Assembly (NCBI GenBank): GCA_964397305.1
Contig: CAYNIP010000011.1
Coordinates: 1 to 64,000, forward strand
From: JAAUTY01 sp964397305
GTDB taxonomy: Bacteria > Cyanobacteriota > Cyanobacteriia > Cyanobacteriales > Spirulinaceae
Length of the DNA stretch: 64,000 nucleotides
Direction of reading: 5' to 3'
Shown here: positions 15,595-24,746 of the stretch, piece by piece
Position numbering within the stretch: position 1 is the stretch's first letter
Layout: each line of letters starts with the position of its first letter
Translations under genes and position numbers: made by a program
The notes under the pieces: model-generated
Seen by the model: only the letters and a program-made list of their open reading frames with translations
Database searches by the model: none
Told to the model about the DNA's origin: nothing

Positions 15595-16905
15595 CTAGAG
15601 GCTATTCTCTGGGCGCTTGGCCGCCGCTGTATGGGGTTCCATAATGGCGGCATGGTAGGGGACGACCCCCGCCTCTTTGCTGTTGAGGCAACGGGCCGCT
15701 CCTTGGGAAAGATCCAAGGTTCGGGGCGGAATGTAGGGGCCGCGGTCATTGATACGCACAATCACCGCCTCTTGGGTCTCCAGGTTCGTTACCTTCAGGT
15801 AGGTATTGAACGGCAACGACGGGTGAGCGGCGGTAAAGGCTTCTTGGTCGTAGGTTTCGCCGTTGGCGGTCTGGCGGCCGTGGAAATAGGGGCCGTACCA
15901 GGAGGCGAGGCCGTGGAACTCTGCGGCTGTTTCCGTAATGCCGTACATTTCCTGCTGGGCGGTCACTAAATCCAGGGGCTCGAGGGCAAAGGCCAGGCGT
16001 AGATTATTGACCCACTTGATCGCCATGAGTTCTCGGTTTTGCTCGCGGCTCGAGGCGACTGATTCATCTAATACAAACAAGACCTGTGGGCCGGCCCGGC
16101 CGGCCGGTTGTCCGCCGACGAGGGAAGGTCGCAATTCCTGGGGATCAAAGTGGCGATCGCGCAGCAGTGCCGCCAGCCGCTCCGCCATCAGTTGCGCTTG
16201 GTGTTCACTCTCCAGTCGGCCCACGATTTGATGGTTGACCTTGACATAAAATTCATCCCCGATCGCTGGGGGAAGAGTCCGGAAGAGCTGGTTGGGCTGG
16301 CGCAGCACTGTCCAGAAGCTGAGGCTCGTTGTATCGCTCACCGAGTCCAGCCCCAAAGGCGAGGTGGTGACTTGGACCTCGTAGCGGTCTCCGTCCGTCG
16401 GCGACAGCTCTGACCAATGGAAGAGGCTTTCGATTGCCTGAGCAAAGCGCTGCGTCAGGCTGAGCTTCGCGAAAGGCGCTTGGGCTGGGGTTGCCAAGGC
16501 TGCCGGCACGCTGGGAGCTGTAGACCAATTCACCAAGGCGGGCGGTGTGGAGCGACAGAAGGCATTGCCCAGGGAGGCCTGCCAAGCCGCCGCCTGGGCT
16601 GAGAGGGAGGAAAGATGGGACGTGGCGAGGGACGCGGGGCGATCGCGGTCTGTCAAGCTGATTTGGAGCGGTGGCTCGATCATCTGGGCAGAAGCCTCGG
16701 GAGCCGGCAGGAGCCAGCTCGCTGCAAGGGGAGCAAGATCCGGGCTCGATCCCCGCAGTGGAATGACACCATCACCTTGGGTAGACTGAATCCGGGAGGA
16801 TTCAGAAGGGCTCATCGCTGCCACCGAGGACTCAAGCAAGCTTTGACTCAGGGCTAGCAAAAAGCTGAGACAGGAGGTGAGCCAGGCAAGTTTGAACAAT
16901 GACAT
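15595..16905 (-). CDS. rlpA: RlpA-family septal ring lytic transglycosylase
   Basis: 436 aa. A signal peptide (hydrophobic residues 8-22) is followed by about 230 residues of low-similarity region and a C-terminal double-psi beta-barrel: GLASWYGPYFHGRQTANGE, FTAAHPSLPFNTYLKVTNL and VRINDRGPY. The latter carries the conserved Asp of RlpA, which cleaves naked glycan strands in peptidoglycan. There is no SPOR domain. It should be periplasmic or outer-membrane-linked and act in cell separation. The C-terminus reaches into the repeat-bearing gap. Confidence 0.9.
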   Translation of the reverse strand: MSLFKLAWLTSCLSFLLALSQSLLESSVAAMSPSESSRIQSTQGDGVIPLRGSSPDLAPLAASWLLPAPEASAQMIEPPLQISLTDRDRPASLATSHLSSLSAQAAAWQASLGNAFCRSTPPALVNWSTAPSVPAALATPAQAPFAKLSLTQRFAQAIESLFHWSELSPTDGDRYEVQVTTSPLGLDSVSDTTSLSFWTVLRQPNQLFRTLPPAIGDEFYVKVNHQIVGRLESEHQAQLMAERLAALLRDRHFDPQELRPSLVGGQPAGRAGPQVLFVLDESVASSREQNRELMAIKWVNNLRLAFALEPLDLVTAQQEMYGITETAAEFHGLASWYGPYFHGRQTANGETYDQEAFTAAHPSLPFNTYLKVTNLETQEAVIVRINDRGPYIPPRTLDLSQGAARCLNSKEAGVVPYHAAIMEPHTAAAKRPENSL

Positions 16906-16980
16906 AAGTTGTCTGAAGCAGGTGCGAGTCGCAGAATTACCCTGAGCAGTGCTCCCTGGTCGGACATCGACTAGCAGAGC

Positions 16981-16996
16981 GATCCCGGTCGGGATC
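16981..16996. promoter_or_regulatory. Inverted repeat upstream of rlpA
   Basis: GATCCCG and CGGGATC flank a 2-base centre in the gap between divergent rlpA and the PhzF gene. It may be an operator or a hairpin in a leader. No regulator can be assigned. Confidence 0.35.
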
Positions 16997-17079
16997 AGGC
17001 TGGTTGACCCCTTGCGATTCTGGGGATCACTACCGCTGAGCTATATTAGCAGAGTTGGGTCGAGAACTGGGAAGCCCTG

Positions 17080-17967
17080 ATGGTGAAATTAGAATTTCAT
17101 ATTGTTGATGTCTTTGCAACGGGTCAATACAGTGGCAATCAGCTCGCTGTTTTCCACAATACTGGTGCGTTGGCCGTAGATGCTATGCAGGGGATCGCCC
17201 GTGAACTTAACTTTTCAGAAACAACCTTTATCCTGAATAGCGAACCCCAGGCAGGCGGTTTTCCGACGCGAATTTTTACCCCTAAGTGTGAGTTGCCGTT
17301 TGCGGGCCACCCGATTCTGGGCACGGCCTATGTCATCCGGGAATTACTCCAGTTCACGACGGCTGATAAGATTGTTTTAACGGTTCCCGTCGGGCCGATC
17401 TCGATCCTCAAGGATCAAGATCCAGAAGGCGGCGAAAGGTTTTGGATGCAGCAAAACCCGCCTGTTTTTTATGAAACCCTCGAGGGAGCAACGGTCGCTC
17501 CTGTGTTAAATCTTTCCCCAGAAGACCTTTCTCCTCAATGGCCAGTGCAAGAAGTCTCCACGGGGGTTCCGTTTATCATTGTGCCCCTCCAGAGCCGCAA
17601 AGCTCTTCAGGCCGCCGTGCTCAACCCGGCGGCCTATCAGGCCTTGATCGCTCGGACGCAAGCCCAAGCGATTCTCCTCTTTGCGCCGGGGGGCTATACC
17701 CCCACGGGTCAATTCAGTGTACGGGTCTTCGCAGAGGCTTTGGGCATTCCTGAAGATCCGGCGACGGGGAGTGCCAATGGCTGCTTAGCCGCTTACTTAG
17801 CGGCCCACAGTTATCTCGGAAGCAGTACCATCAACGTTTGTGTTGAACAAGGGTATGAAATCGGGCGACCATCGCTCCTGTGGTTACAGGCTCAGTCAGC
17901 ATTAGAGGGGATCGCCGTTGCCGTTGGGGGTCGCGTCCGTCCCGTGGCTCGGGGGGAGTTTTTTTGA
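17080..17967 (+). CDS. PhzF-family isomerase/epimerase-like protein
   Basis: 295 aa, full length for the family. The opening FHIVDVFATGQYSGNQLAVF, NFSETTFI with the catalytic Glu, CELPFAGHPILGTAYVI and EDPATGSANGCLAAY are the PhzF signatures of the two diaminopimelate-epimerase-like halves. Substrate unknown; most cyanobacterial members are not linked to phenazines. It is monocistronic between divergent rlpA and the convergent replicase gene. The 3' gap 17968-18049 is AT-rich. Confidence 0.93.
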   Translation: MVKLEFHIVDVFATGQYSGNQLAVFHNTGALAVDAMQGIARELNFSETTFILNSEPQAGGFPTRIFTPKCELPFAGHPILGTAYVIRELLQFTTADKIVLTVPVGPISILKDQDPEGGERFWMQQNPPVFYETLEGATVAPVLNLSPEDLSPQWPVQEVSTGVPFIIVPLQSRKALQAAVLNPAAYQALIARTQAQAILLFAPGGYTPTGQFSVRVFAEALGIPEDPATGSANGCLAAYLAAHSYLGSSTINVCVEQGYEIGRPSLLWLQAQSALEGIAVAVGGRVRPVARGEFF

Positions 17968-18049
17968 TGCCTGCTCTGCTAAGGCCAAGTTCCCGATCCT
18001 TTACATTTTGTTATAATTTCTGCTTATCATTCCTCCGTAGAAATACGTA

Positions 18050-20977
18050 CTAGGCGGCGCTGGTGTCTTCCTCTGTCGGTGCGTCGTAGAGCCATGTGCG
18101 GAACACGGCTAGGCGCTCGTCTTGGGGAGGCACGACTTGATAAACGCGGATGCGCTGGATGCGATCGCCCTCGCAGCGCACCAGCTTCAGGCCATAGCCC
18201 AGTAGCTCCAAGAAGCGGCGCGCAATGGTCACGGGACTGTAGTTGGAGCCCAGGCCTACCCCCAGGGCGGCGCGGATCAGATCGCGATTGGCCTGGGCCA
18301 ACTCCGCCATCGTCAGCAAGTCGGGATCGCCATTGCGTAACTCTCGCTCTGGGGCTGCCAGCAAGGCCGATATCCCCAGCACCTCCAACGCGCCGATGGC
18401 CACCCCCAACTGGGATTCATTGAAATCGGGGACGAAGATCGTGCCGTCGCCGTCTTTTAGCAACCGCCGCGCCATCGCCGCATCCCGCTCGGCCAGGCGC
18501 GATCGCCCCACGGTGAGGAAATAGTGCAGCCGCAACTGCTGATACCAGCCCTGGTCATCTTGCACCACCAGCGCTGGGGTCACGGGCAGCCCGTAGCGCT
18601 GGTACAACTGGTACTTACGGCAACTGCGCCGCTCACTGTCCAGCTTCACCAACTGGCGGCGCAGGACTTGATATTGCGCCGGGGTTAGGTCGGCCGCGCT
18701 GGCGATCGCCTCGCACTCGGCTTGATAATTCGCATCCCGCACCGCCGCTACAGCAGCAGCCAACTCGGCCGGAGAGGCCTCCGCTGGCTGGAGGGCCGGC
18801 GCTGGGGGCGCCTCGGGCACGGCTTGCAAGCAGTGACCTTCCGCCGCCAAGGCCGCCAGAATCGACTCGCGGTAGTTGGCCATGGCGGCATTGGTACGGA
18901 CGGCAAACTTGGCCCAGCAGAGCAGGGATTCGGCCTGAAAGCCCGTGTCGATATCATCCAGGGCGTCGGCGTCCAGTTGCTGCAAGAGGCGGATGTTGAG
19001 TTGCGTTAACCGTTGCCCCGAATTCAACAGGGCTGGAATGGAGGTCGCACCGTTGCCCACCTTGTTGAGGCCGTGGGAGGCTACCCAGATGTAGCGCGGC
19101 ACGGGCTCCCGCAGGCGGCCCAGGGATTGGCGCACGGAGTTTTCCGACTGCACTCCCTGGGCGATCGCCCAGACCGAGGTGAAATGCCCCTGGAGGTCAA
19201 TGCTGACCCCGGTTTCAATGGACGGGCTCGCCAACACGACATCGTACTGTCCTAGCACCTCATTGAGCTGCGTGATGCAGCCATGAGCTGGGTGCGTCGG
19301 ATTAGCCAAGGACTCGGAATCGATGCGGAGGATCTTCGCTTGCGGAAAGCGCTGGCTCAAGTACGATTCGAGGTTCCGCGTGCCCCACTCACTCTTCAGC
19401 TTCTGAGCCGAGAGACAGACGAAGGGGCGACCGCCCGCCGCAATGTGTTGCTCTAGGTCGCTCAGCAGCCGCTGGGGAGCCTTGTCGGGGTAGTGATAGA
19501 CTTGCCAAGCCTGGTCCGCGTTGGGCTGCCAGCGGTTTTCAACGATATAGGGTTGCTGCTCTACCCCCGCGAGGGCGAGCAAATAGTCTAGGGAGGTGTC
19601 GCTGAGATCGGCGTCGGCGGCATAGACCTGACCGGAACCGCCGAGGACATTTTGCAACAGCAACTTGAGGGACTTGAGGACGCTGACGCGCTGGTTGCGA
19701 CAGGTGCCTGAGTTCAGCCCGTGCCAGAGCACCTGCTCGACCTCATCGATGATCACCACGCCGTTCGACCAATCGCGGGCCTCAAAGGCGGCCTGGGAGT
19801 TGGGGTGGAGGGAGTCGATGCAGAGACCGTAGCCCCGCTGCTGGCGATCGCGGTCTTCGCGCACATCGCTGATGTAGCTGAGGTCAAAGCGCTGGCAGAG
19901 GGCTTCCACCAAGCGAATCCGGTGGCCGATCACCAGCACCCACTGCCCCCGGGCGATCGCCTGTTGCACCACCCCTTCGAGAAATTGGGTCTTGCCCGTC
20001 CCTTTCGGGGACTTGATCCCGATCAGCCGCACGGTGTCAGGGATCGCCAGGGACGGCAAGTAACGGTCATGGATCTCAATATCGGGACTGTAGGTGAGCT
20101 GGTTTAGGGTCTGAGCTTTCCAGAGGTCGAGGCTGCTAGCGGCTTCGTAGGCCGCCTCAAAGGCCGCAGCCCCCTGCTGAGCGATCAGGTCATCCACTCC
20201 CTTTCCCAGGGTGGGCAGCCAGGTGACGACCTTGACGGTACAACCCCGCTGGGCCAGCAAGTAGCCGGTGTGGCGAATGGCGGCGTTGACGGCCTTGATC
20301 GTGGTGGGCTTGCTGTCTTGGTCAAAGGCGATGTAAAACGGTCGGTCCGGAACCGCCAAGACGGCCAGGGGCGGGATCAGGTGGGACTTGCCGTTGCGGT
20401 GGCCGAACTCATCTCGGGGGGTGCGGTAGCCGTTGTTGACGCCGGGGAGGGCGATCGCCACATAGCCAGCGCTCAACAGGGCTCCCGCCTTCTTCGCCCC
20501 TTCGGTCAAGCAAATGGGGATCTCCGGGCGCTCCTGCACCCAGCGCCAAAAGCCCCGATCAGGCCGCTGGGGATCAATGGCCTCGGGGGGAATGACTTGG
20601 TGGTAGCGGTCCGCAATGCGCTGCCACACCGGCAGTGTCACCCGCAACGCAAACAGACCCGTTGCCACTTTCGGCGGGTGCTCGTACTTGATCACTTTGC
20701 TGGTATCGGGGTGGCAGCGCGGTTGCACCGGCTTGAAGCATCCCCAGGCATCATCATCGCCACTCAGCAGGTCAACCCCCGAACACCACCAGCCCCCCTC
20801 GGTGACGTGGGTGTAGCGCTCCAGCCACCCCGCCCGCAGGCGGCCGTCATTGCGGCGCGGGACATCCTCCCCGTAGAGGAGGTAGTCGTAGACGCGATCG
20901 CCCGCCAGTTCCCTCACATTGAGGCGCGTCAGCTGGGGATCAACAGCACTCGCCGCCCATTCCTGTAGGTACGTCAC
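18050..20977 (-). CDS. CyRepA1-family plasmid replication initiator (TOPRIM-like + helicase)
   Basis: 975 aa, typical full length. Residues about 150-270 form the DUF3854/TOPRIM-like domain (CLTEGAKKAGALLSAG, FYIAFDQDSK, GKGVDDLIA). A helicase core follows with Walker A SPKGTGKT (323-330), Walker B VVIIDEVEQ (407-415), AADADLSD, and the C-terminal ASPSIETGVSID and RQSLGRLRE motifs. This architecture matches cyanobacterial plasmid replicases of the CyRepA1 group (pSYSA-type). Its presence among core chromosomal genes is unusual. Base composition and HIP1 sites match the chromosome, so it is not a recent arrival. An inverted repeat lies just upstream of its start. Confidence 0.85.
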   Translation of the reverse strand: MTYLQEWAASAVDPQLTRLNVRELAGDRVYDYLLYGEDVPRRNDGRLRAGWLERYTHVTEGGWWCSGVDLLSGDDDAWGCFKPVQPRCHPDTSKVIKYEHPPKVATGLFALRVTLPVWQRIADRYHQVIPPEAIDPQRPDRGFWRWVQERPEIPICLTEGAKKAGALLSAGYVAIALPGVNNGYRTPRDEFGHRNGKSHLIPPLAVLAVPDRPFYIAFDQDSKPTTIKAVNAAIRHTGYLLAQRGCTVKVVTWLPTLGKGVDDLIAQQGAAAFEAAYEAASSLDLWKAQTLNQLTYSPDIEIHDRYLPSLAIPDTVRLIGIKSPKGTGKTQFLEGVVQQAIARGQWVLVIGHRIRLVEALCQRFDLSYISDVREDRDRQQRGYGLCIDSLHPNSQAAFEARDWSNGVVIIDEVEQVLWHGLNSGTCRNQRVSVLKSLKLLLQNVLGGSGQVYAADADLSDTSLDYLLALAGVEQQPYIVENRWQPNADQAWQVYHYPDKAPQRLLSDLEQHIAAGGRPFVCLSAQKLKSEWGTRNLESYLSQRFPQAKILRIDSESLANPTHPAHGCITQLNEVLGQYDVVLASPSIETGVSIDLQGHFTSVWAIAQGVQSENSVRQSLGRLREPVPRYIWVASHGLNKVGNGATSIPALLNSGQRLTQLNIRLLQQLDADALDDIDTGFQAESLLCWAKFAVRTNAAMANYRESILAALAAEGHCLQAVPEAPPAPALQPAEASPAELAAAVAAVRDANYQAECEAIASAADLTPAQYQVLRRQLVKLDSERRSCRKYQLYQRYGLPVTPALVVQDDQGWYQQLRLHYFLTVGRSRLAERDAAMARRLLKDGDGTIFVPDFNESQLGVAIGALEVLGISALLAAPERELRNGDPDLLTMAELAQANRDLIRAALGVGLGSNYSPVTIARRFLELLGYGLKLVRCEGDRIQRIRVYQVVPPQDERLAVFRTWLYDAPTEEDTSAA

Positions 20978-20988
20978 ACGACCTCCTG

Positions 20989-21034
20989 CACTACATCTAG
21001 CGTGTCGAAACTCATGCTAACACTAGATGTGGTG
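20989..21034. promoter_or_regulatory. Inverted repeat upstream of the replicase gene
   Basis: CACTACATCTAGCGTG (20989-21004) and AACACTAGATGTGGTG (21019-21034) are inverted repeats matching at 13 of 16 positions, 12 bp upstream of the replicase ATG. It may be an autoregulatory operator or part of a replication origin. No tandem iteron array is visible in 20978-21250. Confidence 0.55.
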
Positions 21035-21252
21035 TATGGAGGGATTGTCTCTAAAATCAACCCCAGATATGGTGCCTCAGCGCCAGGAGCAGCGCCGTCA
21101 GCACTACCTATAGGCCCCTCCCTACTTTACGGGCCCCAGCGTTCAATCTACAACCCAGGCAGCCGCCTCGCTGAGCGATTCCCTGCCCCGCCAGACCCTA
21201 GAAAACCAGGCCAACAGCCTGTCGGGTCCAATTCTCAAACTCTGTAGGGGAC

Positions 21253-21428
21253 AGCGTTACGTTACCGAGCCCCTTCTGAGAGAAGCCGTTGCGTGTCTAC
21301 ACCCCCCGGCCCCTTCTCCCAAAGCTGGGAGAAGGGGAGTTAGAAGCCCCTCTCCCAACTTGGGAGAGGGCTTGGGGTGAGGGCTTAGCTAAGGAGTACC
21401 AACATCCCGCGTAAAATTTCGTTCACTC
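21253..21428 (+). repeat. Dispersed hairpin-rich repeat, complete copy
   Basis: Order of blocks: AGCGTTAC, CTGAGAGAAGCC, TGTCTAC, a perfect 11-bp hairpin CCCCTTCTCCC/GGGAGAAGGGG (21310-21337), a second hairpin CCCTCTCCCAA/TTGGGAGAGGG, then GGAGTACCAACATCCCGCG and TTTCGTTCACTCC. A close copy lies at 33296-33441; partial ones at 15546, 28027, 31163 and 60606. It is a non-coding repeat of the type common in cyanobacterial gaps. Confidence 0.8.
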
Positions 21429-21518
21429 CCTTTAGGGGTGGGAGTGGGTCAAGCTTGCTGACTCGCGTTAAGGTAGATAGTTGCGGCTCCGCCGCCCGCC
21501 CGCCTTTCGCCCTCGTGT

Positions 21519-23513
21519 ATGCCACCGCTTTCTCTGCCGGCTCCTGCCAATTTCCCGCTGACTGCGATCGTCGGCCAAGCTGCGATCAAGCTGGCGCTGC
21601 TGCTGGCGGCGGTGGACCCGGGCTTGGGGGGCGTGGCGATCGCCGGTCGGCGCGGCACCGCAAAATCGGTCATGGCTCGGGCGCTGCACACCCTCCTGCC
21701 ACCCATTGAGGTGCTCGCGGGCTCTCCCTACAACCTCGCCCCCGAGGAAGCAGCCCGCTTCCCGGATCTCGCCCGGAGCCTGGATCAGGACGCGACGGCC
21801 GTTATTCCCGCTCCCTTTGTGCAAGTGCCCCTCGGTGTCACGGAGGATCGGCTGCTGGGGGCCGTCGATGTGGAGCAATCTGTCCAACGCGGGGAGCCGG
21901 TGTTTCAACCGGGCCTCCTGGCCCGGGCCCATCGCGGCGTGCTCTACATCGACGAGATCAATCTGCTAGATGATCAAATCGCCAACCAACTGCTCAGCGT
22001 GCTGACCGAGGGAATCAATCTAGTGGAACGGGAGGGCCTGAGCATGGTCCATCCCTGCCGGCCCGTGCTGATCGCGACCTACAACCCGGAGGAAGGGCCC
22101 CTGCGCCAGCACCTGCTGGACCGTATCGCGATCCTGCTCTCGGCTGATGGAGTGCTCTCCCTGGATCAGCGGGTGGCAGCGGTGGAGCGGGTTGTGGATT
22201 ATGCTAGTTCTCCTGAGGCTTTCATCGCTCAATACAGCGAGGAACTGGAGGCTCTGAAAACCGACATCATCCTTGCCCGTGAGTGGCTGCGGGAAGTACA
22301 GATCACCCCGGAGCAGGTGGAATATCTGGTGACAGAAGCGCTCCGGGGCGGTGTTGAGGGTCATCGGGCGGAACTCTTTGCGGTGCGGGTGGCGAAAGCG
22401 GCGGCAGCCTTGGAAGGTCGGGAAGAAATTCTGGCGGATGACTTGCGCCGGGCTGTGGAGTTGGCGATCGTGCCGCGCTCGACTCAGATTCCGCCCCCGG
22501 AGGAGGAGCCGCAACCGCCGCCGCCGCCCCCCCCGCCGGAGCAGCAGCAGGAGGACGCTGAGGACAACGAGGACGATGAAGATAGGGAGCCGGACGAGCC
22601 CGAGGAGCAGCCGGACGCGATTCCTGAGGAATTTATCTTCGACTCCGAGGGCGTGATCCTAGACCCCAGCGTGCTCTACTTTGCCCAGATGGCCCAGCGC
22701 CAGGGCAATTCAGGGGCGCGGAACTTGATTTTTTCCAATGATCGCGGCCGCTACATCAAGCCGATGTTGCCTCGGGGACGGGTGCAGCGGGTGGCGGTGG
22801 ATGCCACGCTGCGGGCGGCGGCTCCCTACCAGCGGGCGCGCCGCGAGCGTCAGCCCCATCGCAAGGTGGTGGTGGAGTCGGGGGATCTGCGTGCGAAGCG
22901 CTTGGCCCGGAAGGCGGGGGCGCTGATTATTTTTATTGTCGATGCTTCGGGGTCGATGGCCCTGAACCGGATGCAGGCGGCGAAGGGGGCGGTGCTGCGA
23001 CTGCTGACAGAGGCCTATGAAAATCGCGACCAAGTGGCCCTGATTCCCTTTCGGGGGGAGCGGGCTGAGGTGCTGTTGCCGCCGACGCGCTCGATCACGC
23101 TGGCGCGATCGCGCCTCGAGAAGCTCCCCTGTGGTGGCGGCTCCCCCCTCGCCCACGGCCTGACTCAGGCGGTCCGGGTGGGCCTGAATGCTCAACAGTC
23201 GGGGGACATCGGGCAGGTGGTTCTGGTGGCGATCACTGATGGGCGGGGGAATATTCCCTTGGCTCGCTCCCTGGGGGAGCCCCCGCCGGAGGGAGAAAAG
23301 CCGGACATCAAAGGCGAATTGCTGGAGATTGCCGGCCGCATCCGCGCGACGGGTTTCAAGCTCTTGGCCATTGATACGGAGAATAAGTTTGTCTCCACGG
23401 GCTTTGCCAAGGAGCTGGCCCAGCGGGCTGGGGGCAATTATTACGCCTTGCCGAAAGCGACGGATCAGGCGATCACCCAGATGACCCAAGCAGCGATCAG
23501 CGCTGTTCGCTAG
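21519..23513 (+). CDS. chlD: Magnesium chelatase ATPase subunit D
   Basis: 664 aa. The N-terminal AAA+ domain shows GRRGTAKS (43-50) and VLYIDEINLLDD. A Pro-rich then strongly acidic linker follows, and the C-terminal integrin-I (VWA) domain carries the MIDAS motif DASGSM (Asp475). ChlD with ChlI and ChlH inserts Mg2+ into protoporphyrin IX, the first committed step to chlorophyll. It is divergent from the replicase gene across a repeat. GUN4, the activator of this enzyme, is encoded about 38 kb downstream in this window. Confidence 0.97.
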   Translation: MPPLSLPAPANFPLTAIVGQAAIKLALLLAAVDPGLGGVAIAGRRGTAKSVMARALHTLLPPIEVLAGSPYNLAPEEAARFPDLARSLDQDATAVIPAPFVQVPLGVTEDRLLGAVDVEQSVQRGEPVFQPGLLARAHRGVLYIDEINLLDDQIANQLLSVLTEGINLVEREGLSMVHPCRPVLIATYNPEEGPLRQHLLDRIAILLSADGVLSLDQRVAAVERVVDYASSPEAFIAQYSEELEALKTDIILAREWLREVQITPEQVEYLVTEALRGGVEGHRAELFAVRVAKAAAALEGREEILADDLRRAVELAIVPRSTQIPPPEEEPQPPPPPPPPEQQQEDAEDNEDDEDREPDEPEEQPDAIPEEFIFDSEGVILDPSVLYFAQMAQRQGNSGARNLIFSNDRGRYIKPMLPRGRVQRVAVDATLRAAAPYQRARRERQPHRKVVVESGDLRAKRLARKAGALIIFIVDASGSMALNRMQAAKGAVLRLLTEAYENRDQVALIPFRGERAEVLLPPTRSITLARSRLEKLPCGGGSPLAHGLTQAVRVGLNAQQSGDIGQVVLVAITDGRGNIPLARSLGEPPPEGEKPDIKGELLEIAGRIRATGFKLLAIDTENKFVSTGFAKELAQRAGGNYYALPKATDQAITQMTQAAISAVR

Positions 23514-23543
23514 GGCGCTGGCGAGGCCCGGTTGTGGGGAGGG

Positions 23544-24746
23544 CTATTCGTAGCGACGGCCGCGCCACTGGCGGGGTCGCTGGCGGGAGGAAAGCCAAAT
23601 GCGAGCCACGGCCAAGGGATCGGCTAGGGGAGACAGCCAAAATAGCCAAGCTCCGGCCTGGGACTGGCTGCGGTCATAGCTGGGGGCGATCGCCAACAAC
23701 AAGGCCCAGCGGATCGCCACCAAGGCCCCGCAGAGGCCCGTGAGGCCAAGCACCATCGGGCTGACCTGACCGGCGACCGAGACTGCCAAGCCCGCCAAGC
23801 CCAGGGGTAAGGGCAGCCCCTGCACACTGGTCAACAGCCAAAGATCGCCCCAGACTTGACCTCGGGGCGAGGCGTCCTTGAGGTCCAGCGATCGCCCCCA
23901 CTCGCGCCAGGTTTCCCACGCTCCCTCGTACATCCGCACCTTCACGACCCGCCGCCCATCCAGAAACCCTACCCGGTAGCCCTGGGCGGCCGCATAGCGA
24001 GCCAGGGTCACGTCATCGCAAAAGGAACGGCGGGCGGCGGTGTAGCCGTCCAAGGCCGCCAGCACGGCCCGGCGGCAGAGGAAGCACTGGCCATTGGCCA
24101 TCACTCGCTCCGGTAGCGGGGCCTCCCGACCGCTAGCCTCGAAGCGGTAGAGCAGGGTCATCAGCAGGGCTGGTTGGAGCCACCACTCCCCCGGAGTTTT
24201 GAGAATAAATTGCGGCGATAGGGAGAGGAGGTCATAGCCATAGTCCTCGGCTGCCGCCAGGATTCCAGCCAGGAGGCCGGGTTGGGGCTGGGTGTCAGCA
24301 TCCAGGCCCAGAATCCACTCACTCTGGGGAGAACTGTGGAGAAACCCCGTGTGCAGGGCCCAGGGACGGCCGACCCAGCCGGGGGGTAGGGGATCGTCGG
24401 TGACGAGGCGCAGGCGGGGATCACGGCTCTGGGCGGCTTTGACGCGATCGCGCGTGCCATCCTGGGAGTTGCTATCGACAATCAGGGCCTCCCGTAGGGC
24501 ATAGCCTTGGCGGCTCAAGCCTGCTAAGCAGGGATCGATACGCTCCACTTCGTTCAAGGTCGGCACGACGACGCTGACCTGGCCTAGGCGGTCGGGGTAG
24601 GCAGCTTGGGGAGCTACCGGGGGCAGACGGCGCGCCCCCCGCAGCAGGCGAGCCAACAGGATCAGGGCGGCGGGGGTCAGCAATAGGAGCAGCCAGCTCG
24701 CGATCGCGTTGGTCCAAAAAGTTGACACTAATACCAAGGACCTCAC
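23544..24746 (-). CDS. cruG: Carotenoid 2'-O-glycosyltransferase CruG (GT2)
   Basis: 400 aa. An N-terminal membrane helix is followed by a GT2 fold: VSVVVPTLNEVERI, the nucleotide-binding ILGLDADTQPQPG with its DxD, and SFCDDVTLARYA. Two or three membrane helices end the protein. The start overlaps the stop of cruF by 4 bp, and the cruF-cruG pair is known from Synechococcus sp. PCC 7002, where the second enzyme attaches the sugar of myxoxanthophyll. The sugar added here cannot be inferred. Confidence 0.85.
   Translation of the reverse strand: MRSLVLVSTFWTNAIASWLLLLLTPAALILLARLLRGARRLPPVAPQAAYPDRLGQVSVVVPTLNEVERIDPCLAGLSRQGYALREALIVDSNSQDGTRDRVKAAQSRDPRLRLVTDDPLPPGWVGRPWALHTGFLHSSPQSEWILGLDADTQPQPGLLAGILAAAEDYGYDLLSLSPQFILKTPGEWWLQPALLMTLLYRFEASGREAPLPERVMANGQCFLCRRAVLAALDGYTAARRSFCDDVTLARYAAAQGYRVGFLDGRRVVKVRMYEGAWETWREWGRSLDLKDASPRGQVWGDLWLLTSVQGLPLPLGLAGLAVSVAGQVSPMVLGLTGLCGALVAIRWALLLAIAPSYDRSQSQAGAWLFWLSPLADPLAVARIWLSSRQRPRQWRGRRYE

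Noticed and set aside
20270..20968. 232-codon plus-strand frame opposite the replicase gene
   Set aside because: It lies wholly inside a recognisable gene and has no motif; high third-position GC opens the opposite frame.
4584..20977. ParA pair and replicase as one integrated plasmid
   Set aside because: The 11 kb between them holds ordinary core genes (ybeY, trpG, ndhL, rlpA), and no attachment sites or integrase were seen; a single insertion is not supported.
22710..23489. 259-codon minus-strand frame opposite chlD
   Set aside because: Shadow of the ChlD VWA domain; composition is His/Arg/Pro-rich and no family is visible.
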